Below, piece by piece: positions 30,347 to 39,559 of a stretch of DNA of 64,000 nucleotides (its first letter is position 1; each line of letters starts with the position of its first letter). The notes beneath the pieces were generated by a model. The model was not told where the DNA came from and made no database searches. It saw only the letters and a program-made list of their open reading frames with translations. Both the position numbers and the translations under genes were made by a program. The stretch is from Subsaxibacter sp. CAU 1640 (GTDB lineage: Bacteria; Bacteroidota; Bacteroidia; Flavobacteriales; Flavobacteriaceae), in NCBI RefSeq assembly GCF_023156585.1, contig NZ_JALNMI010000003.1, positions 434,001 to 498,000 on the forward strand, read 5' to 3'.

Positions 30347-32872
30347 ATGTCCAAACGTTACTCGTTGCTGTTACTTATTGTATTCCTTTGTTTTTCCATC
30401 CAAGCGCAACAGCCGAAAAAACCAACCTCCTCTGAAATTTATGAATCCATCGAAAAGCTCAATTTTCTTGGGTCTGTTTTATATGTTGCGGCACATCCTG
30501 ATGATGAAAATACGCGTCTGATTTCTTTTATGGCGAATGACCTTAAGGCTAGGACGGCTTATCTTTCATTGACGCGAGGTGATGGTGGACAAAACCTAAT
30601 TGGTTCAGAGTTGCGTGAGCTTTTGGGCGTTATTCGTACACAGGAATTATTGGCAGCTCGCCGAATTGATGGTGGCGAACAGATGTTTACAAGAGCGAAT
30701 GATTTTGGCTATTCAAAACATCCTGATGAAACCTTTGACATTTGGAATAAAGATGAAGTTTTAAATGATGTGATTTGGGCAATTCGAAAGTTTCAACCAG
30801 ATGTCATCATCAATCGTTTTGACCATAGAAGTCCAGGTTCTACGCACGGCCATCACACTGGCTCGGCAATGTTGAGCGTGGAGGCGTTTGATTTGGCAAA
30901 TGATAAAAATAGCTATCCTGAACAACTCAAATACGTTTCTACTTGGCAACCAAAACGTCAATTTTTCAATACATCTTGGTGGTTTTATGGCAGTCAGGAG
31001 AATTTTGACAAAGCCGATAAAACGAATTTGTTAAGCTTGGAAGTTGGCAGCTACTTCACTTCTTTGGGTCTGTCAAATAGCGAGATTGCCGCATTAAGTC
31101 GAAGTGAGCATAAGTCGCAAGGCTTTGGAAATACGGGAAGTCGTGGAAGCGAAATGGAATATCTCGAATTGATCAATGGCAATCTGCCAAAAGATAAATC
31201 CAACTTGTTCGACGGTATCGATACGTCGTGGAATCGTGTGAAAGGCGGCAAAGCTATTGGTGATATTCTGAAGAAAGTTCAAGAGAATTATGATTTCAAA
31301 AATCCTTCGGCATCAATTCCTGAATTGATGAAAGCCTACCAACTGATTTCAAAATTGGAAAATCAGCATTGGAAAACCGTCAAACTGGAAGATATTAAAA
31401 ATGTCATTGCTGCGTGCGCCGGACTTTACCTAGAAGCGGCTGCCGATTCCAACACTGCCACGCCAAACAGCAATGTAGCTCTAAAATTGGAGGCTATCAA
31501 CAGAAGTCCGCAGAATATGAAGCTCAATTCCGTGAGTTTATCTGACGGAAATACTATTCAAAAATCCATCGAATTGAAACAAAACGATTCGCAGCGCTTT
31601 GACGCAGAATTTAATGTTGCAGCAAGTACTGCTGTATCCACTCCGTATTGGCTCAATGAAAAAGGAACACTTGGAATGTACAACGTGAAGGACCAAATGC
31701 TCATCGGTTTACCGGAAACACCGCATCTTACAACGGCAACCTTCAATTTGACCATTGCTGGACAAACCATCAGTTACTCAAAACCTATCATTTACAAAAC
31801 CAACGACCCTGTAAAGGGCGAAGTTTACAAACCATTCGAAATTATTCCAGAAGTATCGGCTAAAGTTGCTGAAAAGGTCATCATTTTTGAAACCGATAAA
31901 CAAAAAGATACCCCTGTGCTGGTGAAGGCTGGAAAAGACAACTTGGAAGGCTATGTTCAAATGGCGTATCCTAATGGTTGGAAAGTTTATCCTGATAAAC
32001 AGAAGATCGAAATCAAGAACAAAGGCGAGGAACAAACCTTAATCTTCACCGTCATTCCTCCGAAAGAACAAAGCGAAGGCCTTTTGACGCCAATGGTTCA
32101 CATAGGAGAGAACGTTTATACCAAAGAATTAGTCGAGATTGATTACGACCACATTCCATTGCAAACAGTATTGCTTCCTAGTGAAAGCAAAATTGTGCGA
32201 TTGGACATCAAAAAACGTGGCGAAAACATTGCCTACATTGAAGGTGCTGGCGATGTGGTTCCTGAAAGTTTGAGACAAATCGGTTATAACGTTGCCATCA
32301 TCAAACCTGAAAACATTTCGCAGGAAACATTGAGTCATTTCGATGCGGTTGTCGTAGGTATTAGAGCTTATAATACGGTGGATGCGCTTAAATTCAAACA
32401 GCAAGCATTGTATGACTTTGTAGAGCAAGGCGGCAACTTAATTGTGCAATACAATACCAGTCGTGGATTGATTATGAATGATCTTGCGCCTTATGAATTG
32501 GAACTCTCTCGAGACCGTGTCACCGACGAGAATGCCGAAGTGCGTTTCTTAAATCCTGAACACGAATTATTGAATTTCCCAAACAAAATTACACCAAAGG
32601 ATTTTGAAGGCTGGACACAGGAACGCGGATTGTATTTCCCTGACAAATGGGGCAGAGAGTTCACACCATTATTATCTATCAATGATAAGGGAGAATCACC
32701 TAAAGAAGGTAGTTTGCTGGTTGCCAAATACGGTAAAGGGCATTATATCTACACAGGTTTGAGCTTCTTTAGGGAATTTCCTGAAGGTGTTTCTGGAGCC
32801 TATCGTTTGTTTGCCAATATGCTTTCCATTGGGAAAGAAAACATAAAAACGGATAAAAAACTCAACGATTGA
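30347..32872 (+). CDS. Large PIG-L family deacetylase, exported
   Basis: From the ATG at 30347 the protein has 841 residues, with a signal peptide ending SIQAQ. The deacetylase domain is at the front: AAHPDDENTRL carries the zinc-binding HPDD, and RFDHRSPGSTHGHH holds the third ligand. The remaining 550 residues include beta-sandwich-like regions and a C-terminal part with VVVGIRAYNTVDALKF, VEQGGNLIVQYNT and GKGHYIYTGLSFFREFPEG that resembles the ThuA/glutamine-amidotransferase-like fold seen in large Bacteroidota PIG-L proteins. It probably N-deacetylates an amino-sugar-containing substrate in the periplasm. It leads an operon with a small membrane peptide, a sodium symporter and a Gfo/Idh/MocA enzyme, which suggests use of an external sugar-like compound. 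Confidence 0.88.
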   Translation: MSKRYSLLLLIVFLCFSIQAQQPKKPTSSEIYESIEKLNFLGSVLYVAAHPDDENTRLISFMANDLKARTAYLSLTRGDGGQNLIGSELRELLGVIRTQELLAARRIDGGEQMFTRANDFGYSKHPDETFDIWNKDEVLNDVIWAIRKFQPDVIINRFDHRSPGSTHGHHTGSAMLSVEAFDLANDKNSYPEQLKYVSTWQPKRQFFNTSWWFYGSQENFDKADKTNLLSLEVGSYFTSLGLSNSEIAALSRSEHKSQGFGNTGSRGSEMEYLELINGNLPKDKSNLFDGIDTSWNRVKGGKAIGDILKKVQENYDFKNPSASIPELMKAYQLISKLENQHWKTVKLEDIKNVIAACAGLYLEAAADSNTATPNSNVALKLEAINRSPQNMKLNSVSLSDGNTIQKSIELKQNDSQRFDAEFNVAASTAVSTPYWLNEKGTLGMYNVKDQMLIGLPETPHLTTATFNLTIAGQTISYSKPIIYKTNDPVKGEVYKPFEIIPEVSAKVAEKVIIFETDKQKDTPVLVKAGKDNLEGYVQMAYPNGWKVYPDKQKIEIKNKGEEQTLIFTVIPPKEQSEGLLTPMVHIGENVYTKELVEIDYDHIPLQTVLLPSESKIVRLDIKKRGENIAYIEGAGDVVPESLRQIGYNVAIIKPENISQETLSHFDAVVVGIRAYNTVDALKFKQQALYDFVEQGGNLIVQYNTSRGLIMNDLAPYELELSRDRVTDENAEVRFLNPEHELLNFPNKITPKDFEGWTQERGLYFPDKWGREFTPLLSINDKGESPKEGSLLVAKYGKGHYIYTGLSFFREFPEGVSGAYRLFANMLSIGKENIKTDKKLND

Positions 32873-32873
32873 T

Positions 32874-32984
32874 ATGAGCAACCATATCCCAGAACGGCAA
32901 CCTTGGCTTAAGCTTTACACGTTAGTGCTGGTGGCAAATGTGCTGTACATCCTCTTGTTTTACATCATTATGAAATCCTTCTAA
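32874..32984 (+). CDS. 36-residue single-span membrane peptide
   Basis: This frame runs ATG to TAA directly between the PIG-L gene (1 nt gap) and the symporter gene (3 nt gap). The product starts MSNHIPERQPWLKLY and has one hydrophobic helix (LVLVANVLYILLFYIIM) with a short positive end. The tight packing and the helix with a cytosolic-style N-terminus support a real small protein, possibly a subunit or stabiliser of the sodium symporter. I recall the same arrangement next to related symporters in Bacteroidota, but no function is established. Confidence 0.7.
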   Translation: MSNHIPERQPWLKLYTLVLVANVLYILLFYIIMKSF

Positions 32985-32987
32985 ACT

Positions 32988-34682
32988 ATGCAAACTTTAG
33001 ATTGGATTGTACTCATCGGCACGCTGTTGACCATCGTTATTTACGGTACGCTCAAAACCAGAGGTAGCAAGGATGTACAAGATTATGTGCGTGGTGGCAA
33101 CAGTTCTAAATGGTGGACGATTGGACTTTCGGTAATGGCGACACAAGCCAGCGCGATTACCTTTCTATCCACACCAGGACAGGCGTTTCACGATGGAATG
33201 GGCTTTGTGCAGTTCTATTTTGGGGTGCCTCTTTCCATGATTATCATCTGTATGGTGTTTATTCCTATTTATCATCGGTTGAAGGTGTACACGGCTTATG
33301 AATTTCTTGAAAATCGTTTTGATTTAAAGACCCGAAGTCTTACAGCCATCTTGTTTTTGATACAGCGTGGACTGGCTGCTGGTATTACCATTTATGCACC
33401 TGCCATTATCTTGTCGGCGGTTTTGGATTGGAACCTCAACTATCTCAACATCATCATTGGTATTCTGGTCATAATTTACACCGTTTCGGGTGGTACGAAG
33501 GCGGTGAGTATCACACAGAAACATCAAATGGCGGTCATTTTTGCTGGTATGTTTGTGGCGTTCTTTTTAATCATCAGTTACTTGCCTGCCGATATTACCT
33601 TTACCAAAGCACTGGATATTGCAGGCGCGAGTGGTAAGATGGACATTCTTAATTTTGAGTTCAATCTTGAAAACAGATATACGGTGTGGACCGGTTTGAT
33701 AGGTGGGACGTTTTTGGCACTTTCCTACTTCGGGACCGATCAAAGCCAAGTGCAGCGCTACCTTTCTGGCAAGTCGATGAAGGAAATGCAAATGGGTCTT
33801 ATTTTTAATGGACTGCTCAAAGTACCTATGCAATTCTTTATTCTGCTGGTGGGCGTGATGGTTTTTGTTTTTTATCAATTCAATGCCTCACCCATCAACT
33901 TTAATCCTGCGACGGATAATGTCGTTTTGTATTCATCCTGTATTGATGACTACAGAATGCTTCAGGCGGAGCAACAACAGATTTTCGATGAGAAACAAGT
34001 GATCGTTCAGCAATATTCAAACTCAAATCCTTCTAAAGAAAACATCAAAGCGCTACAAAAAATCAACCAAAAAGACAAAGCCAACCGCGAAGCAGCGCGA
34101 ATCGTCATAGATGAAGCGGCAAAGGAGTTTGACACCAAAATAGAAACCAACGATAAAGATTATGTGTTCATTCATTTTATATTGAACAACTTGCCACGCG
34201 GGTTGATTGGCCTTCTCCTTGCCGTGATTTTGAGCGCTGCTATGTCTAGTACTGCCAGCGAACTGAATGCGCTTGCCTCAACCACCTCTTTGGACATCTA
34301 CAAACGCAACTTTGCAGAGGGCAAGGAGGATGCACATTACGTCCGTGCCACAAAGTGGTTTACCTTCGGTTGGGGCATTCTCGCCATCATCATTGCGTGC
34401 GTGGCGTATCTGGCGGATAATTTGATTCAATTGGTAAACATCATCGGGTCTATCTTTTATGGAAACGTCCTCGGAATATTTCTTCTTGCTTTTTTCTTTA
34501 AGGCCATCAAAGGCAATGCCGTGTTCATTGCTGCATTAATTACACAAACCATCGTTGTCATTGGTTGGTGGTTCGATTGGATGCCGTATCTTTGGTTAAA
34601 CTTATTCGGGTGCGCTTTAGTGATGACGATTGCGTTCCTTATCCAAATTAGCATGACTTGCAATGAAAGAACAGTCTCTTAA
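32988..34682 (+). CDS. Sodium:solute symporter (SSS family)
   Basis: The 564-residue protein has about 13 membrane helices. The SSS opening (DWIVLIGTLLTIVIYG), a GGNSSKWWTIGLSVMATQASAIT segment with the sodium-site region, and the family stretch SYFGTDQSQVQRYLSGKS are clear. A long cytosolic loop (about residues 310-390, rich in Gln and Lys) lies between helices 8 and 9. It would import a small organic solute with Na+. The neighbouring deacetylase and Gfo/Idh/MocA enzyme suggest a sugar or sugar-acid substrate. The last 20 nt overlap the next gene. Confidence 0.92.
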   Translation: MQTLDWIVLIGTLLTIVIYGTLKTRGSKDVQDYVRGGNSSKWWTIGLSVMATQASAITFLSTPGQAFHDGMGFVQFYFGVPLSMIIICMVFIPIYHRLKVYTAYEFLENRFDLKTRSLTAILFLIQRGLAAGITIYAPAIILSAVLDWNLNYLNIIIGILVIIYTVSGGTKAVSITQKHQMAVIFAGMFVAFFLIISYLPADITFTKALDIAGASGKMDILNFEFNLENRYTVWTGLIGGTFLALSYFGTDQSQVQRYLSGKSMKEMQMGLIFNGLLKVPMQFFILLVGVMVFVFYQFNASPINFNPATDNVVLYSSCIDDYRMLQAEQQQIFDEKQVIVQQYSNSNPSKENIKALQKINQKDKANREAARIVIDEAAKEFDTKIETNDKDYVFIHFILNNLPRGLIGLLLAVILSAAMSSTASELNALASTTSLDIYKRNFAEGKEDAHYVRATKWFTFGWGILAIIIACVAYLADNLIQLVNIIGSIFYGNVLGIFLLAFFFKAIKGNAVFIAALITQTIVVIGWWFDWMPYLWLNLFGCALVMTIAFLIQISMTCNERTVS

Positions 34683-35658
34683 ACCTGTACAGTGGGGCAT
34701 TATCGGACTTGGCAAGATTGCCAAAAAGTTTGCTGCTGACGTTCGTAAAACTAAGGGCGCCAAACTTTACGCAGTGGCGTCGCGCGATTTTGAAAAGGCG
34801 GAGTCCTTCGCTAGTGAATTCGGGGCGCATTTGAGTTTCGACTCGTATGAAAATCTCTTGAAAAATTCAAAAGTAGAAGCGGTGTACATTGCTACGCCTC
34901 ATAGCCTTCACTTCAAACATACAATGTTGGCATTACAATATGGCAAGGCCGTACTTTGCGAAAAGCCCTTTGCAATGAACTCTCAAGAGGTAGCAACCAT
35001 GATTGCGACCGCCAGAGAACAGAACATTCTTCTTATGGAAGCCTTGTGGACTTACTTTTTGCCGCACTATCAGTTTGCCTTGCAGCAATTGCAATCGCAA
35101 CATTTTGGAAAGATCACGAAGCTTGAGGCGGATTTCGGTTTTGCGCCATTGATCGACTTTCGCTCGCGCGTGTTTAAGAAAGATTTAGGTGGTGGTAGCC
35201 TTCTCGACATCGGTATCTACCCTATTTTTGCGGCGTTGAGTACGCTCGGTAAGCCCATTGATATCGATGCCAAGGCATACTTTCTTGAGAATGGCGTAGA
35301 CGAAAGCTGCGAGATGGTGTTTAATTATGATGATGGTGTCAAGGCATTCCTCAAAAGTACTTTGGTGGAAAAAACTCCGACAGAAGCGATTTTCACTTGC
35401 GAAAAAGGCATCGTTAAAATCAATTCGAGGTTTCACGAACCTTCAAGTGTGACCTTGATGGAGAACGGTAAGGAAGAAACCTTTACGTTTGACACCAAAA
35501 CCATCGGCTACAGCTATGAGATTGAACATTTTAATGAGTTGTTTCGCAATGGCATCACTGAAAGCCCTGTGATGACACATCAAATGAGCAAAGACCTAAT
35601 AGAACTGTTGGACAAAGTGCGCCAACTCATTGGCTTAGATTACAGCACTACCCGATAA
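34663..35658 (+). CDS. Gfo/Idh/MocA family oxidoreductase
   Basis: The 331-residue protein has a Rossmann NAD(P)-binding motif, GIIGLGKIAKKFA (about residues 11-23). The family's lysine motif is CEKPFAMN near residue 91, where K acts in proton transfer, and DIGIYPIFA near 177 lies in the substrate half. Members oxidise or reduce sugars and inositols. It overlaps the symporter gene by 20 nt and ends the operon, fitting a role in processing the imported compound. The next gene is convergent with an 11-nt gap and no clear terminator. Confidence 0.9.
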   Translation: MKEQSLKPVQWGIIGLGKIAKKFAADVRKTKGAKLYAVASRDFEKAESFASEFGAHLSFDSYENLLKNSKVEAVYIATPHSLHFKHTMLALQYGKAVLCEKPFAMNSQEVATMIATAREQNILLMEALWTYFLPHYQFALQQLQSQHFGKITKLEADFGFAPLIDFRSRVFKKDLGGGSLLDIGIYPIFAALSTLGKPIDIDAKAYFLENGVDESCEMVFNYDDGVKAFLKSTLVEKTPTEAIFTCEKGIVKINSRFHEPSSVTLMENGKEETFTFDTKTIGYSYEIEHFNELFRNGITESPVMTHQMSKDLIELLDKVRQLIGLDYSTTR

Positions 35659-35668
35659 GAACTCGTAT

Positions 35669-36244
35669 TTACTGCGCTGCAGGTTTACTGCGCTGACCAC
35701 GCTCCTCTTTGAGCGATTTTAGAATGGCCTTCATTTCGTCTTTATACTTATCCTGGCGGTCGCTTAAGGTCCAAACAATTACCTGATACCACGTATCAGC
35801 CCCTTCATAAATGCCGTACTCATAATAAATATCTACGCCATCAATAGTGCCGTCGATGGTGGAAAAACGCGCTGGCATACCATTCACATTATCTTCCACA
35901 AAATCCGTTTGGGTAGCATTGATAAGGCTTTCATACAGCCCATCGCCTATCAGGTCGGTGTAGCCATCCAAGTCGATGTCGTAATAGTCTGCAAGTTCAT
36001 TAAACTCCATAAGTTCTTGTAGCTCGGCCTTGGATTCGTCGATGACGATGACGTAAAACTCCTTAAAAATATGCTGATACTGCAAGGAGGCATCCTCATG
36101 CAGGTCGCTGCCTTCCGACAGAAAGGCGGGAATGGTAAGGCTGTAAAGATTATCAACGGTAACAGTCTGTACGCCCTCTTCGGAGGCACAAGAAACGAAC
36201 AACAGCGCAAGGCTGAACACTAGAACTCTGTAGATGTGTGTCAT
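35669..36244 (-). CDS. Lipoprotein of unknown function
   Basis: The 191-residue product has a signal peptide with lipobox VSC (Cys19) followed by ASEEG. The mature part is acidic and compact, with TVDNLYSLTIPAFLSEGSD, LQYQHIFKEFYVIVIDES and DTWYQVIVWTLSDRQDKY. It resembles PsbP/MOG1-like exported lipoproteins in outline (short strands around YSLTIP and a final long helix), but I cannot name a family. It is a single minus-strand gene. Confidence 0.65.
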   Translation of the reverse strand: MTHIYRVLVFSLALLFVSCASEEGVQTVTVDNLYSLTIPAFLSEGSDLHEDASLQYQHIFKEFYVIVIDESKAELQELMEFNELADYYDIDLDGYTDLIGDGLYESLINATQTDFVEDNVNGMPARFSTIDGTIDGVDIYYEYGIYEGADTWYQVIVWTLSDRQDKYKDEMKAILKSLKEERGQRSKPAAQ

Positions 36245-36691
36245 GTAGGCTTTTTAAATATGGGCTTTAGTGCCCTTCGTTGAGCAAAATACGAAATAAT
36301 TGCAAAGCCGCAACCCCATTTTTTTGTTTCATTTGACATACATATCATTACCAACTAGAAAAATCACAAATCAACCCATTTTATAAACAACTGATAATAA
36401 AGTAATTATTTCACTCCGAAGCATTGTGACAACACTCCGAAGCATCCCGACAACACTCCGACGCGTTTTGCCAACACGCCGAGGCATCACCGCTAAAATC
36501 GGTAGCCTTACCGCAGGATGCGGAAGGGTAAACTTTAAATTAAAAATTTGTTGAAAAAGTCTCTGCGAGAAGCGCAGCAAACCGGTAAAGCAAGTTGCGG
36601 TTATACACCCACCGTTTAGATTCCCACCATTTGATGTCTTGCTTTAATGTTTCTAGGGTCATATATCAAAACTAGCATAATTTATATGCAA
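36245..36691. other. 447-bp intergenic region with tandem repeat and hairpins
   Basis: I see no gene with a start codon here. The region has the 21-bp tandem repeat at 36412-36495. It then has a GC-richer part with small hairpins: CGGTA/TACCG near 36499-36512, CCGCA/TGCGG just after it, and CTGCG (36563-36567) with CGCAG (36573-36577). The 36540-36620 part (CTGCGAGAAGCGCAG and following) could be a structured RNA or a remnant; nothing more can be said. Confidence 0.5.
36412..36495. repeat. 21-bp tandem repeat, four degenerate units
   Basis: Four consecutive 21-bp units begin at 36412, 36433, 36454 and 36475. They share CACTCCGAAGCATnCCGACAA, with increasing change towards the right (CACGCCGAGGCATCACCGC in the last). 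In one plus-strand frame they read as heptapeptides like TLRSIPT, but no start codon precedes them. The period is three times the 7-bp period of other repeats in this part of the window. Confidence 0.85.
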
Positions 36692-37612
36692 TCAATCACA
36701 AACATCAATCGAAACATTGCCTTTTTTTCTTCCTGTATCGACGTACTCGTGGGCTGCAACAATCTCCGCAAGCGGAAAGCTTTGATCTATATAAGGTGTT
36801 AGTTTACCTTGTTCGGCTAGTTCTTTCAAGGCATCTAGATGCTCTTGTGTAGGGCTGGTCATTGTTGCAATAGTCACAAACTGCCCGTTTGGTTTCAATA
36901 CTTTTTTGGCTGCGGACTTCGATGTTTTCCCTACAGCGTCAAATACTAGATCAAACTTGTCATTGAGCAATGTATAATCTTCTTGGTGATAATCAATCGT
37001 TTTATCTGCACCAAATGATTCCACCATAGCACTATTCGCACCACTGCACACCGCCACAACGGTGGCGCCCTTTGCTTTCGCAATCTGTACGGCATAACTA
37101 CCCACACTACCCGACGCTCCGTAGACTAGCACATTTTGTCCCGCACTTAAGTTGCCTTTATTGAGCAAAAACAATGCGGTCATCCCTCCTACCGGTATGG
37201 CAGCAGCTTCTTTGAGACTTAAATTTTTTGGCTTATGGGACAATGCTCCCTTTTTTCTGTCCTGTGGAATGCAGAGATATTCCGTATAGGTGCCAGTTTT
37301 GAGACCTGTAGGCGTACCGAAAACCTCATCGCCAACTTTATACTTGACAACGTCCTTCCCTACAGCTTCCACAATGCCTGAAAATTCGTGACCAAGAATG
37401 GTCTTTTTTGGTTTGAACAGACCAAACATCAGTCTGGCAAGCAGCCAAACCCCAGCAGGAAAATCTGAACTGCGCAAGCGTACATCACCCGAAGTAACGG
37501 TTGTAGCGCATACTTTTACAAGAATTTCATCATCTTTTGGTTGAGGCTTTTTGATATCTACCAATGTCAATACACTTGGCGGACCATACTTGGTGTAAAC
37601 AACTGCTTTCAT
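36692..37612 (-). CDS. Medium-chain dehydrogenase/reductase, quinone-oxidoreductase-like
   Basis: The 306-residue protein shows an N-terminal GroES-like domain (VYTKYGPPSVLTLVDI; GHEFSGIVEAVGKDVVKYKVGDEVFG) and a Rossmann domain with VLVYGASGSVGSYAVQIAKA at about residue 140. The catalytic-zinc cysteine of classic alcohol dehydrogenases is absent, so it belongs to the zinc-free NADPH-dependent quinone oxidoreductase or reductase branch. The substrate is unknown. It is a single gene with 194 nt upstream before the divergent acidic-protein gene. Confidence 0.9.
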   Translation of the reverse strand: MKAVVYTKYGPPSVLTLVDIKKPQPKDDEILVKVCATTVTSGDVRLRSSDFPAGVWLLARLMFGLFKPKKTILGHEFSGIVEAVGKDVVKYKVGDEVFGTPTGLKTGTYTEYLCIPQDRKKGALSHKPKNLSLKEAAAIPVGGMTALFLLNKGNLSAGQNVLVYGASGSVGSYAVQIAKAKGATVVAVCSGANSAMVESFGADKTIDYHQEDYTLLNDKFDLVFDAVGKTSKSAAKKVLKPNGQFVTIATMTSPTQEHLDALKELAEQGKLTPYIDQSFPLAEIVAAHEYVDTGRKKGNVSIDVCD

Positions 37613-37806
37613 CTAATTTAAAGTGTAGAACGGCATTGTGTGACCGTTAGTTAGGACTTTAAAGATAGTATTTTTAGTTTAAGGGCTTGGCGCAGTCTGT
37701 TTTAGGGTAATCAATATCTCATGTTTATCTATAAATTAAAATTGTTATTGACTTGTTTTTCGAATCCTAAAATTCACTACTTTCACTTTAACTAACTCCA
37801 ACTACC

Positions 37807-38541
37807 ATGAGCAACGATTTAGAAAATTATGACGAGCACCTTGAAGATAATTATGATGACTTTGAGGATGACGATTACGATGATGATGACTATGAATACA
37901 TCACCTTCGGAACAGAGATGGGCAGAGATCTTGCCCCTAATGTAAAGCAGTTCCTTGCCGAGTATTATGGTGATAAAATGGCTGATCTCGATTCTGAAAC
38001 CTATGTAGATATCGAAGAGATTATCAAGGATGCCTTTTTTTATGAATGCGATGGCATCCCAGATTTGCTGTACAACAACAGAACCATATCGCATCAGGAA
38101 TTTGATGAATTCTATGAAAACTATAAGTATACACCAAAGTCCTTTGCATGGCCTGCCCGAAAAGAAGAATGGTTCGACAGAACATTTGGTGAAGAGGATG
38201 AGGAAGATGAACATAAAGAGTTTGAAACCTATCTAAAGGAAAGTGACCCAATTGATCTTAACGAACAAGAACAGGCCATCAAAAATATTATTGATGCTGC
38301 CGACAATATGCTAGATTGGCATTCAGGCTTTGCTGATTTTACCAAAAAAGGTTATGATAAACTATCACCAGAGATACAGCAATATATGGATAACCGAATT
38401 GCTCTAGACCTGGAAGTTTTAACTGCGGAAGGTTTTGTAAAACTTCAAGAAACCATTTTCTGGCTGATTACGGAAATGCTGGATAAATTGTATGGCACTA
38501 TCGAGGCCGACCTTCGAGGTGATGAAGAAGAGGAAGAATAA
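37807..38541 (+). CDS. Highly acidic hypothetical protein
   Basis: The 244-residue product opens with about 30 residues of nearly continuous Asp/Glu/Tyr (EDNYDDFEDDDYDDDDYEY) and ends in EEEEE. Between them is a folded-looking helical part (VKQFLAEYYGDKMADLD, PEIQQYMDNRIALDLEVL) with a second acidic patch around residue 130. No signal or membrane helix is present. I recognise no family; acidic tails can mimic nucleic acid or bind basic proteins and calcium, but that is speculation. The gene has its own terminator. Confidence 0.6.
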   Translation: MSNDLENYDEHLEDNYDDFEDDDYDDDDYEYITFGTEMGRDLAPNVKQFLAEYYGDKMADLDSETYVDIEEIIKDAFFYECDGIPDLLYNNRTISHQEFDEFYENYKYTPKSFAWPARKEEWFDRTFGEEDEEDEHKEFETYLKESDPIDLNEQEQAIKNIIDAADNMLDWHSGFADFTKKGYDKLSPEIQQYMDNRIALDLEVLTAEGFVKLQETIFWLITEMLDKLYGTIEADLRGDEEEEE

Positions 38542-38550
38542 TAAAAAATC

Positions 38551-38587
38551 AAAAACACCTGATAACTATAAATTATCAGATGTTTTT
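38551..38587 (+). terminator. Terminator after the acidic-protein gene
   Basis: AAAAACA (38551-38557) with TGTTTTT (38581-38587) and CTGATAA (38559-38565) with TTATCAG (38573-38579) form one long hairpin with a single mismatch and a T-run. It lies between convergent genes and can serve both. Confidence 0.85.
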
Positions 38588-38604
38588 TTGACTAACTAAA
38601 TTAA

Positions 38605-39423
38605 CTAATATTGAACAGTCACTCTTGCCATCCCATCAACTTGATAGCATAAACCTTCGTTACAGGCGGTTGATGTGCACCAACTGGCCATTACAAAGAA
38701 TTTTTGTTCAGGAGTAATGCGCGTTACTGCCAACGAAACACCTACGTAATACCAATTGACATATTCCAAATTACCTTGAACGCCATTGATCATTTCAGTT
38801 CCGTAATCAGCAGAAAAAGTTCTTGAAGCATCTGCTGGATAGGTAGTGTCTTCGCCATCACGAGTTCTAGACAAATCATAAAATTCTACCGTATAACTTT
38901 CGGCATACGGATCCATGTCAAACTCAATACCATCAATATACATACAGGCAGCAATAGAACCTGATTCTGTTAAAGTATAACTACTACCATCGCGAACATG
39001 ACCAATAGGCATAGTAAATTCTCTTGTGGAGCCAGCTACGGGAATATTTGTGGTAGTAAAACTCACCTCATTGCCATAGGCCGTCCCTCCAGAATTTGTA
39101 GCATAAGCTCTTAAATAATAAGCGGTGTCAGCGGACAAACCTGTTACATTACTGACGAATAACCCTGTACCAGAACCATCAACACTCACATTGTCATTGA
39201 TAGTAGGATTCTGTGTTGTGCTCCAACACACACCTCTGGCGGTTACTTCTGCCCCACCTTGACTGCTGATATTTCCTCCAGCCACTGCTGTGGTGTTTGT
39301 GATATTACTAATGGCAACCGTAGTTAAAGTAGCTACTTGTACAGTGTCATCTTCAGAGGATGAGCAAGAATTTAAAATGATTCCCGATAGAAAAAGGATA
39401 CTTAATACTTTTAAGCGTTTCAT
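38605..39423 (-). CDS. Lipoprotein with fibronectin-III-like domain
   Basis: The 272-residue product has a lipobox (ILNSC, about Cys20) followed by SSSEDD, the acidic export signal of surface lipoproteins. Residues 35-125 look like one fibronectin type III-type module (GVCWSTTQNPTI near the start, then ADTAYYLRAYATNSGGTAYG). This is the 'ARGVCWS...YYLRAYA' form frequent in Bacteroidota surface proteins. The C-terminal half is unassigned, with many Tyr and two Cys pairs (STACNEGLC). A surface binding role is likely. Confidence 0.75.
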   Translation of the reverse strand: MKRLKVLSILFLSGIILNSCSSSEDDTVQVATLTTVAISNITNTTAVAGGNISSQGGAEVTARGVCWSTTQNPTINDNVSVDGSGTGLFVSNVTGLSADTAYYLRAYATNSGGTAYGNEVSFTTTNIPVAGSTREFTMPIGHVRDGSSYTLTESGSIAACMYIDGIEFDMDPYAESYTVEFYDLSRTRDGEDTTYPADASRTFSADYGTEMINGVQGNLEYVNWYYVGVSLAVTRITPEQKFFVMASWCTSTACNEGLCYQVDGMARVTVQY

Positions 39424-39559
39424 GAAGTTCGATTTTTGAGTTTATTTTTCAATACATCGAATGATGTTTGAAATGTCATCAAAAAATCATGGAAAAAATC
39501 TCCTTTTGATTAACTAGTGTTTAAATTTTATAAGAAAGCAAGAATATAAATGGCTTCCG

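Noticed and set aside
36412-36495. CRISPR array
   Set aside because: The units are contiguous 21-bp repeats with no spacers and no cas gene nearby; no CRISPR was seen elsewhere in the window.
36371-36580. 69-codon minus-strand frame over the 21-bp repeat
   Set aside because: It is only the translation of a tandem repeat, with no start context or family match.
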